Assembly (NCBI GenBank): GCA_019054805.1
Contig: JAHQIY010000010.1
Coordinates: forward strand, 355,501-419,500
Source: Brachionus manjavacas
Lineage: Eukaryota; Rotifera; Eurotatoria; Ploima; Brachionidae
Direction of reading: 5' to 3'
DNA length: 64,000 nt
Shown here one piece after another: positions 22,141-34,489 of this stretch; the stretch's first letter is position 1, and each line of letters starts with the position of its first letter. A program made the position numbers and the translations under genes. The notes under the pieces were generated by a model. That model did no database searches. It was given only the letters and a program-made list of their open reading frames with translations, and was not told the origin of the DNA.

Positions 22141-22759
22141 GGTTAAATAAGTTGTAATTAAAAAAAAGGAAATTTAAAAAAGATTTGTTGGAATAGAGAG
22201 TTGCAGGTTACACATGTTTACATAGTTTAGGCTTTAGAAAAAAACTGACTGATTCAATGATTTGATTCAAATAATGACTTAAATAACTGAGTGAGGATCA
22301 AAAACAAACAAAAAGAGATTAAAATACATAAAAAATGTGATTCACACATAAAAAGAAAACATATTATTTTAATTATGAAAAACGCATAAAATGAATTTAA
22401 TGAAATGTAAAAATCACATAAATTAATTTTTTATTTAGATCTTAAAAAGTTAGTCAATAATTTAAAAAAAATACTCTTCTTTTTTCATTTAAAATTTAAT
22501 TTTTTGTTTTACAACACTATAACTGTCTAATTACTGTTTTTTTTCTTCAAGATTTAATTTTTTATTCAAAAAAAAATAAGATTTCAAAAATTAAATATTG
22601 AAAATCAATTAAAAAAAGTTAAGAACACATTTATTAAAAAGGAAAAAAAATATCTTAAGTGTCAATTAACATTAAGAAAACATTTTTGACTGATAAAGTT
22701 TTATGCGTTGTTTTTTTTGTGTCACTTTTTTATTTGTTTTTAATCTTCACCTAAAATAA

Positions 22760-23060
22760 CTCTAGAAGTGACTAAAGGCTTAGCTGAATTAAGGTATTGT
22801 CAAAGAAAAAATGAGGTCGAAACCATGATACTTTATGGGAAACTTTATAAATCTCTAATCGGATCAAATTTAGATCAAATTATTTTTTCTCAAAGACTGA
22901 TCGTAAAAGAATTGAAATTATTCAAAATTCAGCAGCTCGATCTATTAAGCTAAAATCTGATGCGCCAAATTATATGAGTGATTGGTTTCTTTTAGCTGTC
23001 AAAATGGTGAATGAATTTCGAACAGTTTTCAAATCAAGATTTATCGAATAACCAATTCTT
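22760..23060 (+). mobile_element. LINE reverse-transcriptase C-terminal relic
   Basis: The frame at 22768-22953 contains LYKSLIGSNLDQIIFS, then shifts frame into IEIIQNSAARSI and SDWFLLAVKMVNEFRT. These are the post-palm segments of a CR1/Jockey-like ORF2 (YKSLIGS...LQ.IQNSAAR). Stops and one frameshift make it dead. Confidence 0.6.
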
Positions 23061-23249
23061 CAGTTTATAAGCACCTTATTAATGCTATGTAAAATTGAAC
23101 AAGAAAAGAACAGAACATGATTAAAAATTCTAATTTCTTTTTTTCTTGTTGTAAAAAATTAAATCCACTAAGTCTTGTGGTTTGAGGAAATTAAGCCAAG
23201 TAATAAATAAAACAATTTGATTTACTTTTAAAGTTATTAATAGGAATCC

Positions 23250-23820
23250 GAAATTATGTCATAATTTTTGCAGATGATAAAAATTTGAATTAATCTAGCA
23301 ATGATCTTGAAACAGTTTTAATAAATCTTAATTCTGTTATAGAAAGTTAAAATGAAAATGAGAATTAATGTTTTAATAAAATAGATATTGAATGGTCTAC
23401 TTAAAAGTAAAATATTAATAGTAAAAACGTTAAGTAAATAAAGTAAAAGTAAAACAAGTTAAAATAAAATGAAAAAAATTGATAAATTGAAATTGAAAAT
23501 CGAACTTCGATTATTTGTAAAATTCTTAAAAAGAAAATTCAAAACAAATTTCAGGATTTGAAGGATGTTTTGTACACAGATTATTTAAAAATATACCAAT
23601 CTTTTTATTGATTCAAAATATACAAAATATATTTTTAACAAATCGAATAGTTCCGGTATGGAATAAGTTACCAAATACTATTGCTATGGCCAAGAGCATA
23701 AATAGCTTTAGAGCATTGTAAGAGAAATGGATGAATGGTAACTGCAAAAGCTCATTTATGAGCTAGGTACTGATTGTAATTCCTTTTCTAATTTTATTTT
23801 ATAAATACCATTGAACGATA
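23250..23820 (+). mobile_element. LINE relic with FADD box and VWNKLP segment
   Basis: At 23255-23345 the reading NYVIIFADDKNLN carries the reverse-transcriptase active-site box, followed by a stop and SSNDLETVLINLNSVI. At about 23640-23720 a second piece, RIVPVWNKLPNTIAMAKSINSF, is the standard far C-terminus of Jockey/CR1-type ORF2. The part between is deleted or scrambled. Confidence 0.6.
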
Positions 23821-23994
23821 CTTTTCAACTAGTATTTTAATTTCCCACTTGAAGAGCCAATATTCTTATTCATTTAAGTATTTATTGATCTTGTATTCAA
23901 AATTAACCTGTTTCTTATAAACAAAAAAGTGGCAAGGAAAAGAAGGGAGTATTTCTTATTTTTCAAAATGAGTCCACTTTCTAAAATTTTCTGT

Positions 23995-24545
23995 ATTATT
24001 ATTATTATTATTATTTATTAGATCTAAGCCTCTAGGCAAAAAAAAAATGAAAAAATACAAAAAAAAAGAACTTGAGGCTCACTAAATTATGAAAAAATCA
24101 TTAGTTTCAAAAGATAATTGGGTAAAAAAATCAATTTTTAGAAGATCATTCAAAATTTTAAATAGGTGAGAATCATCTATCCTTTCTACAAATTTTTCTT
24201 CTATTTTAGATAAAATAAAGGTAATCGAGTCAACAAGTCCGTGGCTTCTTTCACAATTAATATGTTCAATTAATTCAAATGATGTTCTTGGATCAAACTC
24301 AGTAACATTTATGAATATTTTTTTTTAAGTTAGACAATTGTTTACATATGGAGGTATTTTTTTGCTGATAAGTTTTGAAATGTCCGTTTGAAAAGAAGAT
24401 TTTTTCTTGTCTCAAGTTCTCTAAGCTTCTCATCTCCAATATAGATTAAGTACAAAAGATTTCTAAAAATAGACTGACAAAATTGTTTATTTAAGAAGGC
24501 AATCAGGTAATGACTGATTTGTCTCGGCTTGCAACCCATTCCTTA
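23995..24545 (-). mobile_element. Probable retroposon 3' region with (TAA)n tail
   Basis: On the minus strand, a frame starting about 24539 (KPRQISHYLIAFLNKQ ... ETRKNLLFKRTFQN) shifts into another frame that reads FELIEHINCERSHGLVDSIT and NDLLKIDFFTQLSFETNDF before a stop near 24090. It then runs into GCCTAGAGGCTTAGATCTAA and an (ATAATA)n tail at 23997-24020. The layout suggests the end of a LINE; the protein family is not recognised. Confidence 0.4.
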
Positions 24546-24711
24546 AAGAGCGTATAGACTTTTTCAACTTTTTTTCACTTTTCTTCAACGAATCCAATTT
24601 ACATAATTTCTATCACCAATGGGTTAGGGACTTCCAAACCACACTGACCAAACGATGGTGAAATTGTAATTATATCATCGCAGTATGCAATCACTGAAAG
24701 GTTCATACCAT

Positions 24712-24790
24712 AATAATAATAATAATAATAATATATATAAGGTACAGCAAGACTAGCTTGCGGAGGTGGCCTACTAGGAGGTCACCTATG
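24712..24790 (-). repeat. Dispersed repeat with (ATT)n end, copy 2
   Basis: An (AAT)n tract followed by AAGACTAGCTTGCGGAGGTGG, alignable with 11626-11705. The region downstream to 25060 includes a stretch weakly like 3233-3350. Confidence 0.5.
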
Positions 24791-25347
24791 GGAGCTCCTT
24801 GCACATTACACATAGAACCATTTATAGAAGCTCCAATATTTAAAGCAGTTAATTCAATTATTTACTTTTTGTTCCACAATTTACAATGCCTCAATAAAGA
24901 AAATTTGAAAACAAAAAATTTAAGGTTCGCGCAGTTTAAAACTACAGTACTATCTGAATTTGTCTTTTTCGACCGCAAATTCTTATTCTGCATAAATGGA
25001 AACCTAGGAAAGCCATTTTTTAGGGGGGTAAAAAAATGATTTTTTTGGCTACCCCCTCTCAAAGCTTGGCACCAAAATTATTAGTAGTATTTTTTTAGTT
25101 CTAAATATCTTTTGATTTTGTAAACACATTGAATTATTATTAATTATTATACAGATTCTTAAAGATCTTTTTCTAAGCTTCAAAATGGTGTATTCACTTG
25201 TTTTTTATAAAAATAAGTTTTGACCATTAAAAATGACTGGAGACGAAAATTCTTGTAGTTATGACCATTTTGTGATCAAATGTTCACTAAAATATATGAT
25301 CAATGGTATCATGTTGGTTTGGTGAACATTATAATCGTAAAACCGCT

Positions 25348-25646
25348 GGTCACCAAATTGGTGATTTAAAAATTTATTTTAAGATCCTAAAATTAAAATT
25401 TATTTTTGAGATCAATATTTTTATTAGGAGAAAAATATTTTGATTAAGTATTCGATATTCTTATATATATTATTATTATTATATTTTATTTTTTAGATTA
25501 GGCTGAAAATAAATAAAAAATTATTTTTAGTAGTAAGATGTATTTTACTGAATTATAAAAAAAATTTTTTAAATATTTTAGAGAGGTATTTTTTGTGATC
25601 AAAATTTCATCTGGTTCTTAAAATAATGATCACCAAATTGGTGATC
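25348..25646. mobile_element. Miniature inverted-repeat element with palindromic ends
   Basis: The left end GGTCACCAAATTGGTGAT (25348-25365) and the right end GATCACCAAATTGGTGATC (25628-25646) are both palindromes. Inside them the repeats extend as TTTATTTTAAGATCC and, inverted, TTATTTTAAGAACC. The 299-bp unit has no coding sequence. The target duplication is not clear. Confidence 0.6.
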
Positions 25647-25976
25647 ATTGCCTTTAAATTCGATTGTTCTTTCAGGAGTCTTACTCTTACTTTCCAAAAA
25701 AAAGATTTTAAACAATTTGGCCATCTCTTATTAAATTTTTTCATCATGATTTAGACTAACTTCAAAAGTAAATCTAGTTTTTATTTTTCCGTCAAATTGC
25801 ATAAGGATCCGAACAAAATAATAATTTCAAATATTCATAATTTAAATAATAATTTGCATTTGTTTCGGTTTAATTATAGATTTTAGTAAAAATAAAATGG
25901 TGAGCATATCTCACGAATATTCAACCTAATTTTGCAGTATCTGTTCAAAAATCGATTCTAGATAAGAACAAATACA

Positions 25977-28900
25977 ATGAACTCACATTCAAATTCAAAG
26001 AGCGAAAATTCGAACATCGAAAAAGAATCATATGATTTGAACGAGTCTTCATCATCAGACATAGACTTGTTCGATTATGATGAACTAAACAAACTAAAGA
26101 AAAATTCAAAGTTTTGTAATAACTTTAGTTCTGCGAATATTCTTTCATCTAGGCACCATCTATTTACCTCAAATCAGAAATCACTCATTCATTCTTATAT
26201 ATACACAAACACGGGCACAATTCTGAACAAATTTATAATGAGCTTTGAGGAACAGTTGCACAAAGCCATACTCAAGGCTAATTACGAACTCTGCTCGGAG
26301 ATACTAAAGAATAAGTGCAACCTGAGCAAATACTACGACTACAAACTGCCCTTGTGTTTGGCATGCGAGTACAATCAATATGAAATAGCTGAGCTGTTGA
26401 TTACCAACGGGGCTGACATCAATCAATTCGATCACTATGATCAACCGAGTCTGATTTATGCATGCGACACCGCAGACCTCAGTTTGATCCAGCTTTTGGT
26501 CAAAAACGGGGCTGATCTCAGTTTATGTGAATCGAAGGGAGCTTTTCCTCTTCATGTAGCCATAAATCGAAAAATTGATCAAATATGTGATTACTTAATA
26601 GACCAAGGAGCTGACATTAACGCCTTGGACAAGTATTCAAAATTTTTTACTCAAAATTTTCTCACTAAATTTAGCTTCTATTTGGGATTTAAAGGAAAAT
26701 CTTAATTTAGGCCAAAAATGATATAAATTAGATTAATTATGGTTTTTTTTCACAATGAACTCGAGGCTAATAAAGAGTTATAAAAAAATGGCCGGGTTAA
26801 AGATTAAACCACAGGTAAAAAGTAGTTTGAGATTTAAAAATTTTACGAAACACCTCAAAAAATACAATAAAATTTTTTAAATGGATTTTTTAAGGGATAT
26901 CAGAATTTGTCAAAAAAGGCACCCGCATCAATGAGAGATCTATCTTATAATTCCAATTTTCTTTCTTTGATAGTAGTGACTGAGTAAGCATTAAATCAAA
27001 ACATTTTTTTATGATGCAAAAAAGTATCTAAGTAAAAGGAAATAATTTATTTAGAAAATTTAAAAAAAAATGCTAATTCTAAAATACTTTTCGTAAAATG
27101 TAAAATTTGAAAATTTTCTAAAAATCCTATTAAATTTTGTCATAAGATAATGATTATTTTCCAAATAAAATTTTAATAGAAGAAAAAGAGAAAATTAGTT
27201 CGAACACCACAAAATTTGAATAAAATACACCAATTGTTAGATTATACATCAAAAAAAATTAATTAAAACTAGATTAAATCGAAATCCAATATATTTAAAT
27301 GTAACAAGATTGTAAAAGTAACTGAAATTTCTTCATTTTTTTTAAAAAAAATTTGAAACATATCAAAACACTTTTTTCATGCTTTTTAAAATTTGTGTAT
27401 GCGTATGATAATTTTTTTTGATAAGAGTTGACTTTTCAAAATACTAAGTTGGTTGAAATTTTTCTAAATTTAGTAAATATTTGAGAATAATTAACCAAAA
27501 CTCAAAGATTTAATTAAGGTCCATTTTTTTGAAACCGGTTTTGTATTAAACGGGATTTTACCAGAAGAATGAAAAGAAGATATTTAAAAGAAGAACTTTT
27601 TTTACTCAGTAGTAGTAGTAGTTTTGGCTGTAGATGGCTAGCCAACGAGTGTGCTGATAAGGCACACTAAGACAGCTGATGTGATTGACTGATTTTTCGC
27701 CTTTTTTAAACAATGGAATAATATTTGCTGATCTGAATTGTATTGGAAGCTGACTATTAGATAAAGACTTTCTGAAAATTAAAGTTAAAGGAACAGTAAA
27801 GGCTTCTGCACAGTTTTTTAGCAATAGCGGATGAAGCTTGTCTACACCTCATGATTTATTTTGATAAAGGTCTTGTAATTTATTATAAACTACTTCATAA
27901 CTAATATCATTTGGTTCAATTAATGCATACATACTTAATTAGTTTTAAATTTTTCCAATCAAACATTAATTAAAAATTAAATTCTGAATTAAAAACTAAT
28001 TATTTTCAACTATTTTATTTAATTATTTTTAAAAGTAATTCAAAAATTTAAATTTTTGTGCTTGTTATGCTTTGTTATGTTATAAGCGCACTTATATAGT
28101 AAATAAAAAATTTGGAAAAAAATCACAAATGCAATTTTTGTTTAGTTTAAAAAAGTTTTTTATTTCCAAAGTGGTTGCAACAAAATTAAATTATTTTGCT
28201 ATTTAAAATAATTTAAAAAATCTATAAATTAGAAGCCAGTGCTTATATTGAAATTATTTATTTCAATTTATGGGTTTAAAATTAAAAAAGTCAAATTTTT
28301 GCCTCGGCTCTCAAAGAGAATTTCGGTATTTTCAGTAAAAAAAATTTTTTTTAAGAAAAAATTGGAAATTATTTTTCAAATTTTTTAAATGCCAAAATAA
28401 TTCAGGCCATTTGTGTCTGAATCATCGTCAAAACACCATCTAAATCGTGAATGTAAATTCAAATTTAAAAAATTTTAGAAGATAATGAGAAAATTAAGTA
28501 TTAAAAAAAATAATAAATTCTTAATAACCTTAAATTTTGATGTTTAAAACGTATTTATTTAACTTAATATGATGATGCAAATTTGTAAAGATTTTAAGCT
28601 CATGGGTGTGTATTATTTTTAAAAATGCAGTCCCATGAAACTAAAATATAATTACTGTAATCATCCCATGGGGTTATACTGAAAATCAGTTTGTATTATT
28701 ATAAATATTTTTATTTATTTTTTAATACAACCCCGAGGTAATACAGATTTTTTTTTAAAATCCTTTAAGTTAGATTTTTATATTATGGCAGTGGGGCAAT
28801 GGCAATTATTACCCCGGGAAAGCTTGCAAATTTTTACAGTAGATTTATTATTATTTTTAAATATTAATATTTTAATTAAAGGTAATTAAATTTTTTAATT

Positions 28901-30354
28901 AAAATTTATTTTTTATTTACTTTAGCTACTTAAATAATCAATAGTCTTTTTTGTACGGGTTTCATTTTTTAAATTCCGCTTTTAAATAAAACCAAGCATT
29001 CTCTTTTTTCACTTATTTAGATAAAATTTAGTGAGAGATATTTTTTTTTGATTTTAATTTTTTGATTTTTGTCACTAGAACTGGATGTTCACCCTTGGCA
29101 ATTGCAATAAACAATGACTATTTGTACATGATTGAAAAGCTCCTTTTGATGGGAGCTGATCCGAACCAAGTTGACAATAACGGCGACACACCGTTGATAA
29201 AATCAATTTGGTTAAGCATGAATTCAGAGTTTACAACTGAACAAATACTGAAAATAGTCAAACTTCTTGTGGACTGTGGTGCCGACTTGAATGCCAAAAA
29301 TGAAAGCGGCCGGACAGCTCTTTTTACTGCAATTTATCAAAATAACACCCGGATCGCTTTGTTCTTGATCGAACATGGAGCTGAGTGCCAAATGGAAGAC
29401 GATCTATTGAGCAATTTTACACTCGTTCACTATGCTTGTTTTCAAGGAAATTACCAGCTTACCAAAGTTCTACTGGAAAAAAACTGCAATCCAAATTCAA
29501 TTGCAGCTTCGTGTGAAAGCCCGATATACATTGCAGTGACTAGGGGATATGCTGATTTAGTCGGACTTCTAATTGAATACGGCGCTGATGTCAATCTCCT
29601 AATTGGTACAGAAAACGACAGCAAATGCACTGCTCTCCAAGCGGCGCTTTACTACATATCTGACTATAAACTTTTTAAACAAATTGTAAATAAACTTTTA
29701 TTAGGAAATGCTAATTTAAACATCGACCAGCCCGGTCCATTGCTCTACGTGTGTCTTCAGTACAACAAACTGGACTTTGCCAAATACTTGGTCTCAGTTG
29801 GCGCCGATGTTAAACAGCGCACTGTTTTTAACCAATCTTGCTTTTACAAAGCTTTTTTGAACAAAAATATTGAATTTATGAGCATGTGCATAATGGCTGG
29901 CTTTAAGCTCAACGATGAACCATGGATAAGTGAATACCTTCAAAATCCAGACTTTATCCAATACACAGACTATTATGTGAAAAGAGCCATGTCTTCGTCG
30001 AGCAGTGACTCGGAGAGTAGCAATGATAGTTTGAGCGAGGGCGAACTTGCCCGCAAAACAGACCAGGAATTGAATGAATTGCTCAATTTGGACGAATATT
30101 ATTTTGAAAGGTTTCACCGAAAAAGTACTCGAAAAAATAATAATCAAAAAAAACAGGCCGAATTGGCCAAGAATATTTTTAAGTTAATAAACTATCACTA
30201 TACGAATCCGCTGAGTCTTAAAGAAATTTGCCGCATAGCCATACGAGACCAAATGCTAAGCATAAATTTTAAACTAAAATATTCGGTTGAAAATGAGCTT
30301 TTTTTGCCCAAAATTTTAAAATCTTTTATTTTAATGGAAGAATTTAATTTATAA
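25977..30354 (+). CDS. Ankyrin-repeat and SOCS-box (ASB-type) protein, 2 exons
   Basis: Exon 1 is 25977-26632 and exon 2 is 29079-30354. The donor GACAA|GTATTC and acceptor CACTAG|A join in frame as ALDKTGCSPLAIAI, a textbook ankyrin turn, giving 643 residues. A Ser/acid-rich N-terminus (residues about 1-85) is followed by about ten ankyrin repeats from residue 90 to 450 (LLITNGADINQFD, LLVKNGADLSLCE, LLLMGADPNQVDNNGDTPLI, LIEHGAECQ, LIEYGADVNLL). Then comes a Ser/Asp cluster (SSSSDSESSNDSLSEGE) and a C-terminal SOCS box with BC box SLKEICRIAI. ASB proteins bring substrates to elongin B/C-cullin 5 ubiquitin ligases. The cullin-5 segment reads FLPKILKSFIL, so the usual LPxP is LPKI and cullin choice is uncertain. 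AATAAA lies 37 nt after the stop. Confidence 0.88.
26633..29078 (+). other. 2.4 kb intron of the ASB-type gene
   Basis: Carries a minus-strand, internally deleted LINE copy at 27605-27935. No other feature is supported. Confidence 0.75.
27605..27935 (-). mobile_element. Internally deleted CR1/Jockey-like LINE
   Basis: On the minus strand the start of the reverse transcriptase (SYEVVYNKLQDLYQNKS ... VDKLHPLLLKNCAEAFTVPL ... SANIIPLFKKGEKS) is joined directly to the 3' end shared with the copies at 40116 and 44945 (AGCTGTCTTAGTGTGCC, CTCGTTGGCTAGCC, then a TAC microsatellite at 27608-27621). About 2 kb of the palm domain and C-terminus is missing. This could be a deletion or template switching during insertion. 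Confidence 0.8.
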
Positions 30355-30390
30355 ATTTTAGTTTTTTTTTAATTATGTTTTTTAGTTATC

Positions 30391-30396
30391 AATAAA
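30391..30396 (+). terminator. Polyadenylation signal of the ASB-type gene
   Basis: AATAAA, 37 nt downstream of the TAA stop, at a normal distance for a short 3' UTR. Confidence 0.6.
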
Positions 30397-32309
30397 ATTA
30401 AATTAAAATTTTATTTATATTTTCTCTAAATTATTTTTGATTTCATAGTTTAACTAAAGACAAATAGTTTTTATCTTTACCAACAGAATTTTATTAGTTT
30501 ATTTACAATTGACTTTAGTTAAAAGTAAATTAAACTTTTAATAATTAATTTGAGACAAATTTTCCAATATTTTCAGTGAACGGAGTAAAAATCAATCTGG
30601 GTCTCTAATTTAAAAATAAGAGACCACTCTTTTTAATTAAAAATAAATTGGATAAAAACTTGTCTCGGAAATAAAATTTCTTTGAATTAGAACATTGGCC
30701 AGACTTTCATGGAATTTTTGCACTTTTTGCCATATTCCATTATTTATATTCCAATGCGTTTACTTAACTTGTATCAATTTTAGAACAATTTCATAATAAT
30801 AAAATTTAAAAGCGTGATAAGAATCAAAATTAGTAGACTTCTCAAAATTTTTAATCAAAATGAATCTCCTTATTCTCTAATTTCGAAACCATGATGCTAA
30901 ACAAAATTTGCTTAAAACTTTACATTTCCACTGCAAATATCATCATGAAATTAGATCTATGAGATCTATTTTTTTTTTCCAATTTTTTTAATAAAATAAC
31001 CATATTCAATCCACACAAATTATCCAAAGCCTTGATAAAAAATCTAAATACAATGTTTAAATTTAAACTGTTAAAGTGTATTATTATCTCTTATAAAGTT
31101 TAAAAAAAATTAAAAAAGATACCAAATTAAATTTAGTTTTTCACAAATGAAAGAAAATGAATTAAGTTCGATATTTTGAAAATTTTGTTAAATTGAATTA
31201 GTCTCTTAAATTTTTCAAATATTAAAAATTTCAGCCCAAAAGTCAAAAATTAAATAATAAAAAATGAAGATTTAAAGAAAAGAGCTTAGTTTAAATTGAT
31301 TTTTTAAAATTAATTCAGCTAATTAAGAAATTAAAGACTTAAGAAACAAATTAAAGTAATCAAAATAACACTTTCTTATGGTAAAAATAAAATTGAAAAT
31401 TAATTATGGTAAAACTCTAAATGTTTATAATGGGAATTCGGTTTTTGAATTATATCTCTTCTGTTTTTTAACTTTTTTTCTAACTAGCCTTATGTTCTTA
31501 TAGATCTTGAGGAGAGGAATTTGAATAAGTATAAATAAAAATCTTTAAATTTTTTGAGCCCCTTTTTTTTAGTTAAAGTTATTTTTCGGCCAATTCAGTG
31601 AATATCGGTCATATTAGTAATTTGATTTGTCCACGTTTTCCTCTTTCATCTTAGATGCTAGCTCTAACCTAAATAGATCATTGACTTCCCCATATTTTTA
31701 TTAGTAATAAAAAAATTTTTAAGAATTTTTAGTTGTCCTTGAACATGTCCAGCTAAATGTGTTATTTTTAGGGAGTAATTAGGTTATTAAGGTTTCACCT
31801 AAAAACCCAAAAATCTCACCTAATAAACCAAAAAATCATCCTGTTTAACATTATTAGACTGAAAGGACAAAAATGATCACAATGACGTCATTTTTTATGA
31901 AAAATTTAAAATTTTGTTTCTCCTTTTTTTACAAAAATTCAGAAAAAACAAAAAGAAGGAGCCATTAAAAACGATACCACAAAACTTAAATAGAATACCC
32001 CAAAATTTAAATTTTTTCCTCCAAATATTAAATAAAATTCCCCAAATATTAAGATTAAACATAAAAAAATTAATTGACACCAAATTAAATAAAAAAACAC
32101 TAATTTTTTTTTATTGACACTTATTTAATTAAATTCTCTTTAATTAATGTATTTTTGGAACTTTAATAAAGCAACTTTTTCTTAATAAAACAATGGAAAA
32201 TATATCTTCTTTTTGCAGATGATCTAGTTACTTTTTTTATTTTCAACAAAAAGGGAAATCTTGAAAAAAAGATAAATAAATCATTCATGGACAATAATTT
32301 GTATTATAC
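30397..32309. other. Intergenic AT-rich stretch
   Basis: No gene or clear repeat found. Open frames at 31895-32117 on both strands are low-complexity Phe/Asn/Lys-rich readings of AT-rich DNA. Confidence 0.55.
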
Positions 32310-32746
32310 AACTTAAATATATTCTAGTCAACTTTTCGATTTTTCAATTATTCTCTTTTATTACTCATTCAACTATTCAATTTTTCAACTTTCCATTTTT
32401 TCAACTTTTCATTTATTCAACTTTTCAAATTTTCAATTATTCAATTTTTCAACTTTTCATTTTTTCAACTTTTCATTTTTTCAACTTTTCAAAATTTCAA
32501 TTATTCAATTTTTCAACTTTTCATTTATTCAATTATTCTTTTTTTAAAACTAATTCATTAATTCAACTATTCAATTTTTCTATTATTCCATTTTAAAACT
32601 ACATTAAAACAAAAAATTTATAATAAGACGCATGAAAAAAATAAAGTTTATAGCGAATTATGATTCAGAGCATTTTTTGAATTTGAAACAATCAAAATAA
32701 CCCAGCATATTAACAAAAAATTTTAAAATAATTTTATTTGTGAGTT

Positions 32747-32778
32747 AAAGAAATCTAATTTTAAAATTAGATTTCTTT
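32747..32778. repeat. 32-bp perfect palindrome
   Basis: AAAGAAATCTAATTTT at 32747-32762 followed immediately by its reverse complement at 32763-32778. Near-complementary bases extend a few positions further on both sides. Confidence 0.85.
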
Positions 32779-32802
32779 TAACAAATTTTAGATAAAATTA
32801 AA

Positions 32803-32829
32803 GGGGTCCGGGGCGTAGCCCTGGTTTAT
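32803..32829. repeat. GC-rich short hairpin in the AT-rich spacer
   Basis: GGGGTCCGGGGCGTAGCCCT followed by GG can form a stem around GTA. It stands out from the surrounding sequence in base composition. Similar short palindromes are common in some bacterial and organelle genomes, but there is no coding context here to support transfer. Confidence 0.45.
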
Positions 32830-33203
32830 GCACTTCGGCTAATCAAAAAGAGTAAGAGTTTTTTCTTAAATACTGCTTAATTAATTCATAATAATTAATT
32901 GTTAAAAGTTGAATAATAGAATAATTGAATAGTTGAATAGTTGAATAGTTGAATAGTTGAAAAAGTTAATAAAATTTAAAAGTTAAAAAAAAGAATAATT
33001 GAATAGTTGAAAAAGTTAAAAAAATTTAAAATAATAGAATAATTGAAAAGTTGAATAGTTGGAAAAGTTAATAAATTAAAAAGTTGAATAATAGAAAGGT
33101 ACACATAGTAGGAATAAAATGATAACTGTAAAATTGAATAACACAAAAAGTTGTCCATTACTCAAATAATTACACCAACGAGCTAGAACAATGACTAATT
33201 TAG

Positions 33204-33856
33204 TGGAAAATGAAGATGTCAGTTGAAAAGTCGTGTTCAGTAGTATTCTCTAAGTACAAGAAAGAAAGTGATAATCTTAACTTAAAAATTTATGGAAATA
33301 GATTAAAAAGCCAAAAAGAAATAAAGTTTCTAGGTATTAAATTTGATTCTAAATTATATTTTAATACACTGGTTGACGAAATAAAAGAACGTTGCAATAC
33401 AAGGCAACATTTAATTAAGATTCTGTCAAACAAAAAATGGGGTCTTAATCAACTTAAATTACTTATAGTCTCGAATCGACTTCTTGAGTTGAGTGAGACA
33501 GGACTGAGTAATTCCATGCCATTGGTTGTCAGACTGGTCGATGAATACAAAGCGGGTTTCGAATCAAGAAATATCGAATACCCGACTCCATTGTGTAATT
33601 GCTACCTTACAATTTCCTCTTTTTTTCCTGAAACCTGAACTATGTAAACCTGAATGACCTAAAACTCTCATTATCATATTTCTATTTTTTATTCCAGGTT
33701 ATTAACTCTTACAAACTTTATTCATATTTTTATTTTTATTTTTTGATTTTATTTTACTTAACTTTTTTAATTTTTAACTTACCTTAATTTTTATTTTTGA
33801 TTTTTATTCTGAAGGAGCTTTAGCTCGGTACAGTTAACAAATAAATAAATAAATAA
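33204..33856 (+). mobile_element. LINE 3' fragment (TAAA-tailed family)
   Basis: 33210-33638 reads as the region after the reverse-transcriptase palm (KMSVEKSCSVVFSK ... IKFLGIKFDSKL ... NKKWGLN) joined, probably by an internal deletion, to a C-terminal tail (NSMPLVVRLVDEYKAGFE, SRNIEYPTPLCNCY). The 3' UTR ends with CTGAAGGAGCTTTAGCTCGG and TAAATAAATAAA at 33841-33856. The same tail is seen in reverse at 11440, 17853 and 22078. Confidence 0.75.
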
Positions 33857-34284
33857 AATGTCTAGTTCAGTCAGCAATTTTGGAAACCAATTTAATGATA
33901 CAGCCGAAGACGCTGAAGCGCTACCAAAAAACAAGAGAAGTGTTAGCAAAGTATATGAATATCTCCTAGAATATGAGTCATTCGATGTACACAGTAAGAA
34001 TGGACGTTCCAATTCAATCGAACCGTAAAAAAGGCAGACCGTTAAAGACTGCTAGCGCACTGAAAAAACAACCGAATGAAACACGAGCTTTTAACGCTGT
34101 TCCAAATGGCATTGAGTCTAGTGAGTCTTACGTTGAAGAAGAGGAACCGGTTTCAAAAAGAGCAAGATTGGAGGCAAAAAATGTAGAAGTAATTGTCAAA
34201 CAAACAAAATTGTGTGATCAATGTGGCGCGCAAATGAAGAAAAAACTCTACTGGGCTTGTCCAAACAAATGTGTGAAAAATTAA
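33857..34284 (+). pseudogene. Frameshifted basic / zinc-ribbon-like protein
   Basis: A frame beginning ATG at 33857 reads SSSVSNFGNQFNDTAEDAE and SKVYEYLLEYESFDV, then must shift near 33985 to the frame of 33973-34284. That frame contains KKGRPLK, an acidic/basic stretch (VEEEEPVSKRARLEAKN), and a terminal CDQCGAQ...YWACPNKC Cys cluster of zinc-ribbon type. The break could be a frameshift or an unrecognised intron. It starts immediately after a LINE tail. The basic GRPLK motif and nearby psq-like helix hint at a transposon-derived DNA-binding protein; no function is assigned. Confidence 0.45.
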
Positions 34285-34489
34285 AAAATCTAGTGTCACA
34301 AGTTTCATTGTCTTTTTAATCAAATTGGTGTCAAAAAATAAAAAAAGTGTTTTTTTTATATTTTTATGTATTTTTTTTATTTTTTGTGGTTATTCTAATA
34401 AAATTGGGGGAAAAACTTAAAAATTTGGACTATTCTATTTAATTTTTGTGGAATTCGAACTAAATTTCTCAAAAAGAAGTTAAAAAAAA

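Larger units (their letters stand above)
32310..33160. repeat. Inverted pair of decamer satellite arrays
   Basis: From about 32320 to 32610 the plus strand is built of variants of TTCAACTTTT / TTCAACTATT. From about 32896 to 33150 it is built of the complement (GAATAGTTGAATAGTTGAAA). The two arrays face each other across about 290 bp, so the region could fold into a long hairpin. The spacer holds a 32-bp perfect palindrome and a GC-rich hairpin. Confidence 0.8.

Noticed and set aside
31895-32117. Open frames on both strands
   Set aside because: Low-complexity readings of AT-rich DNA without coding signal.
32803-32829. Bacterial insertion or contamination suggested by a GC-rich palindrome
   Set aside because: Only about 27 bp, no bacterial genes around, and flanking sequence is continuous with the AT-rich repeats.
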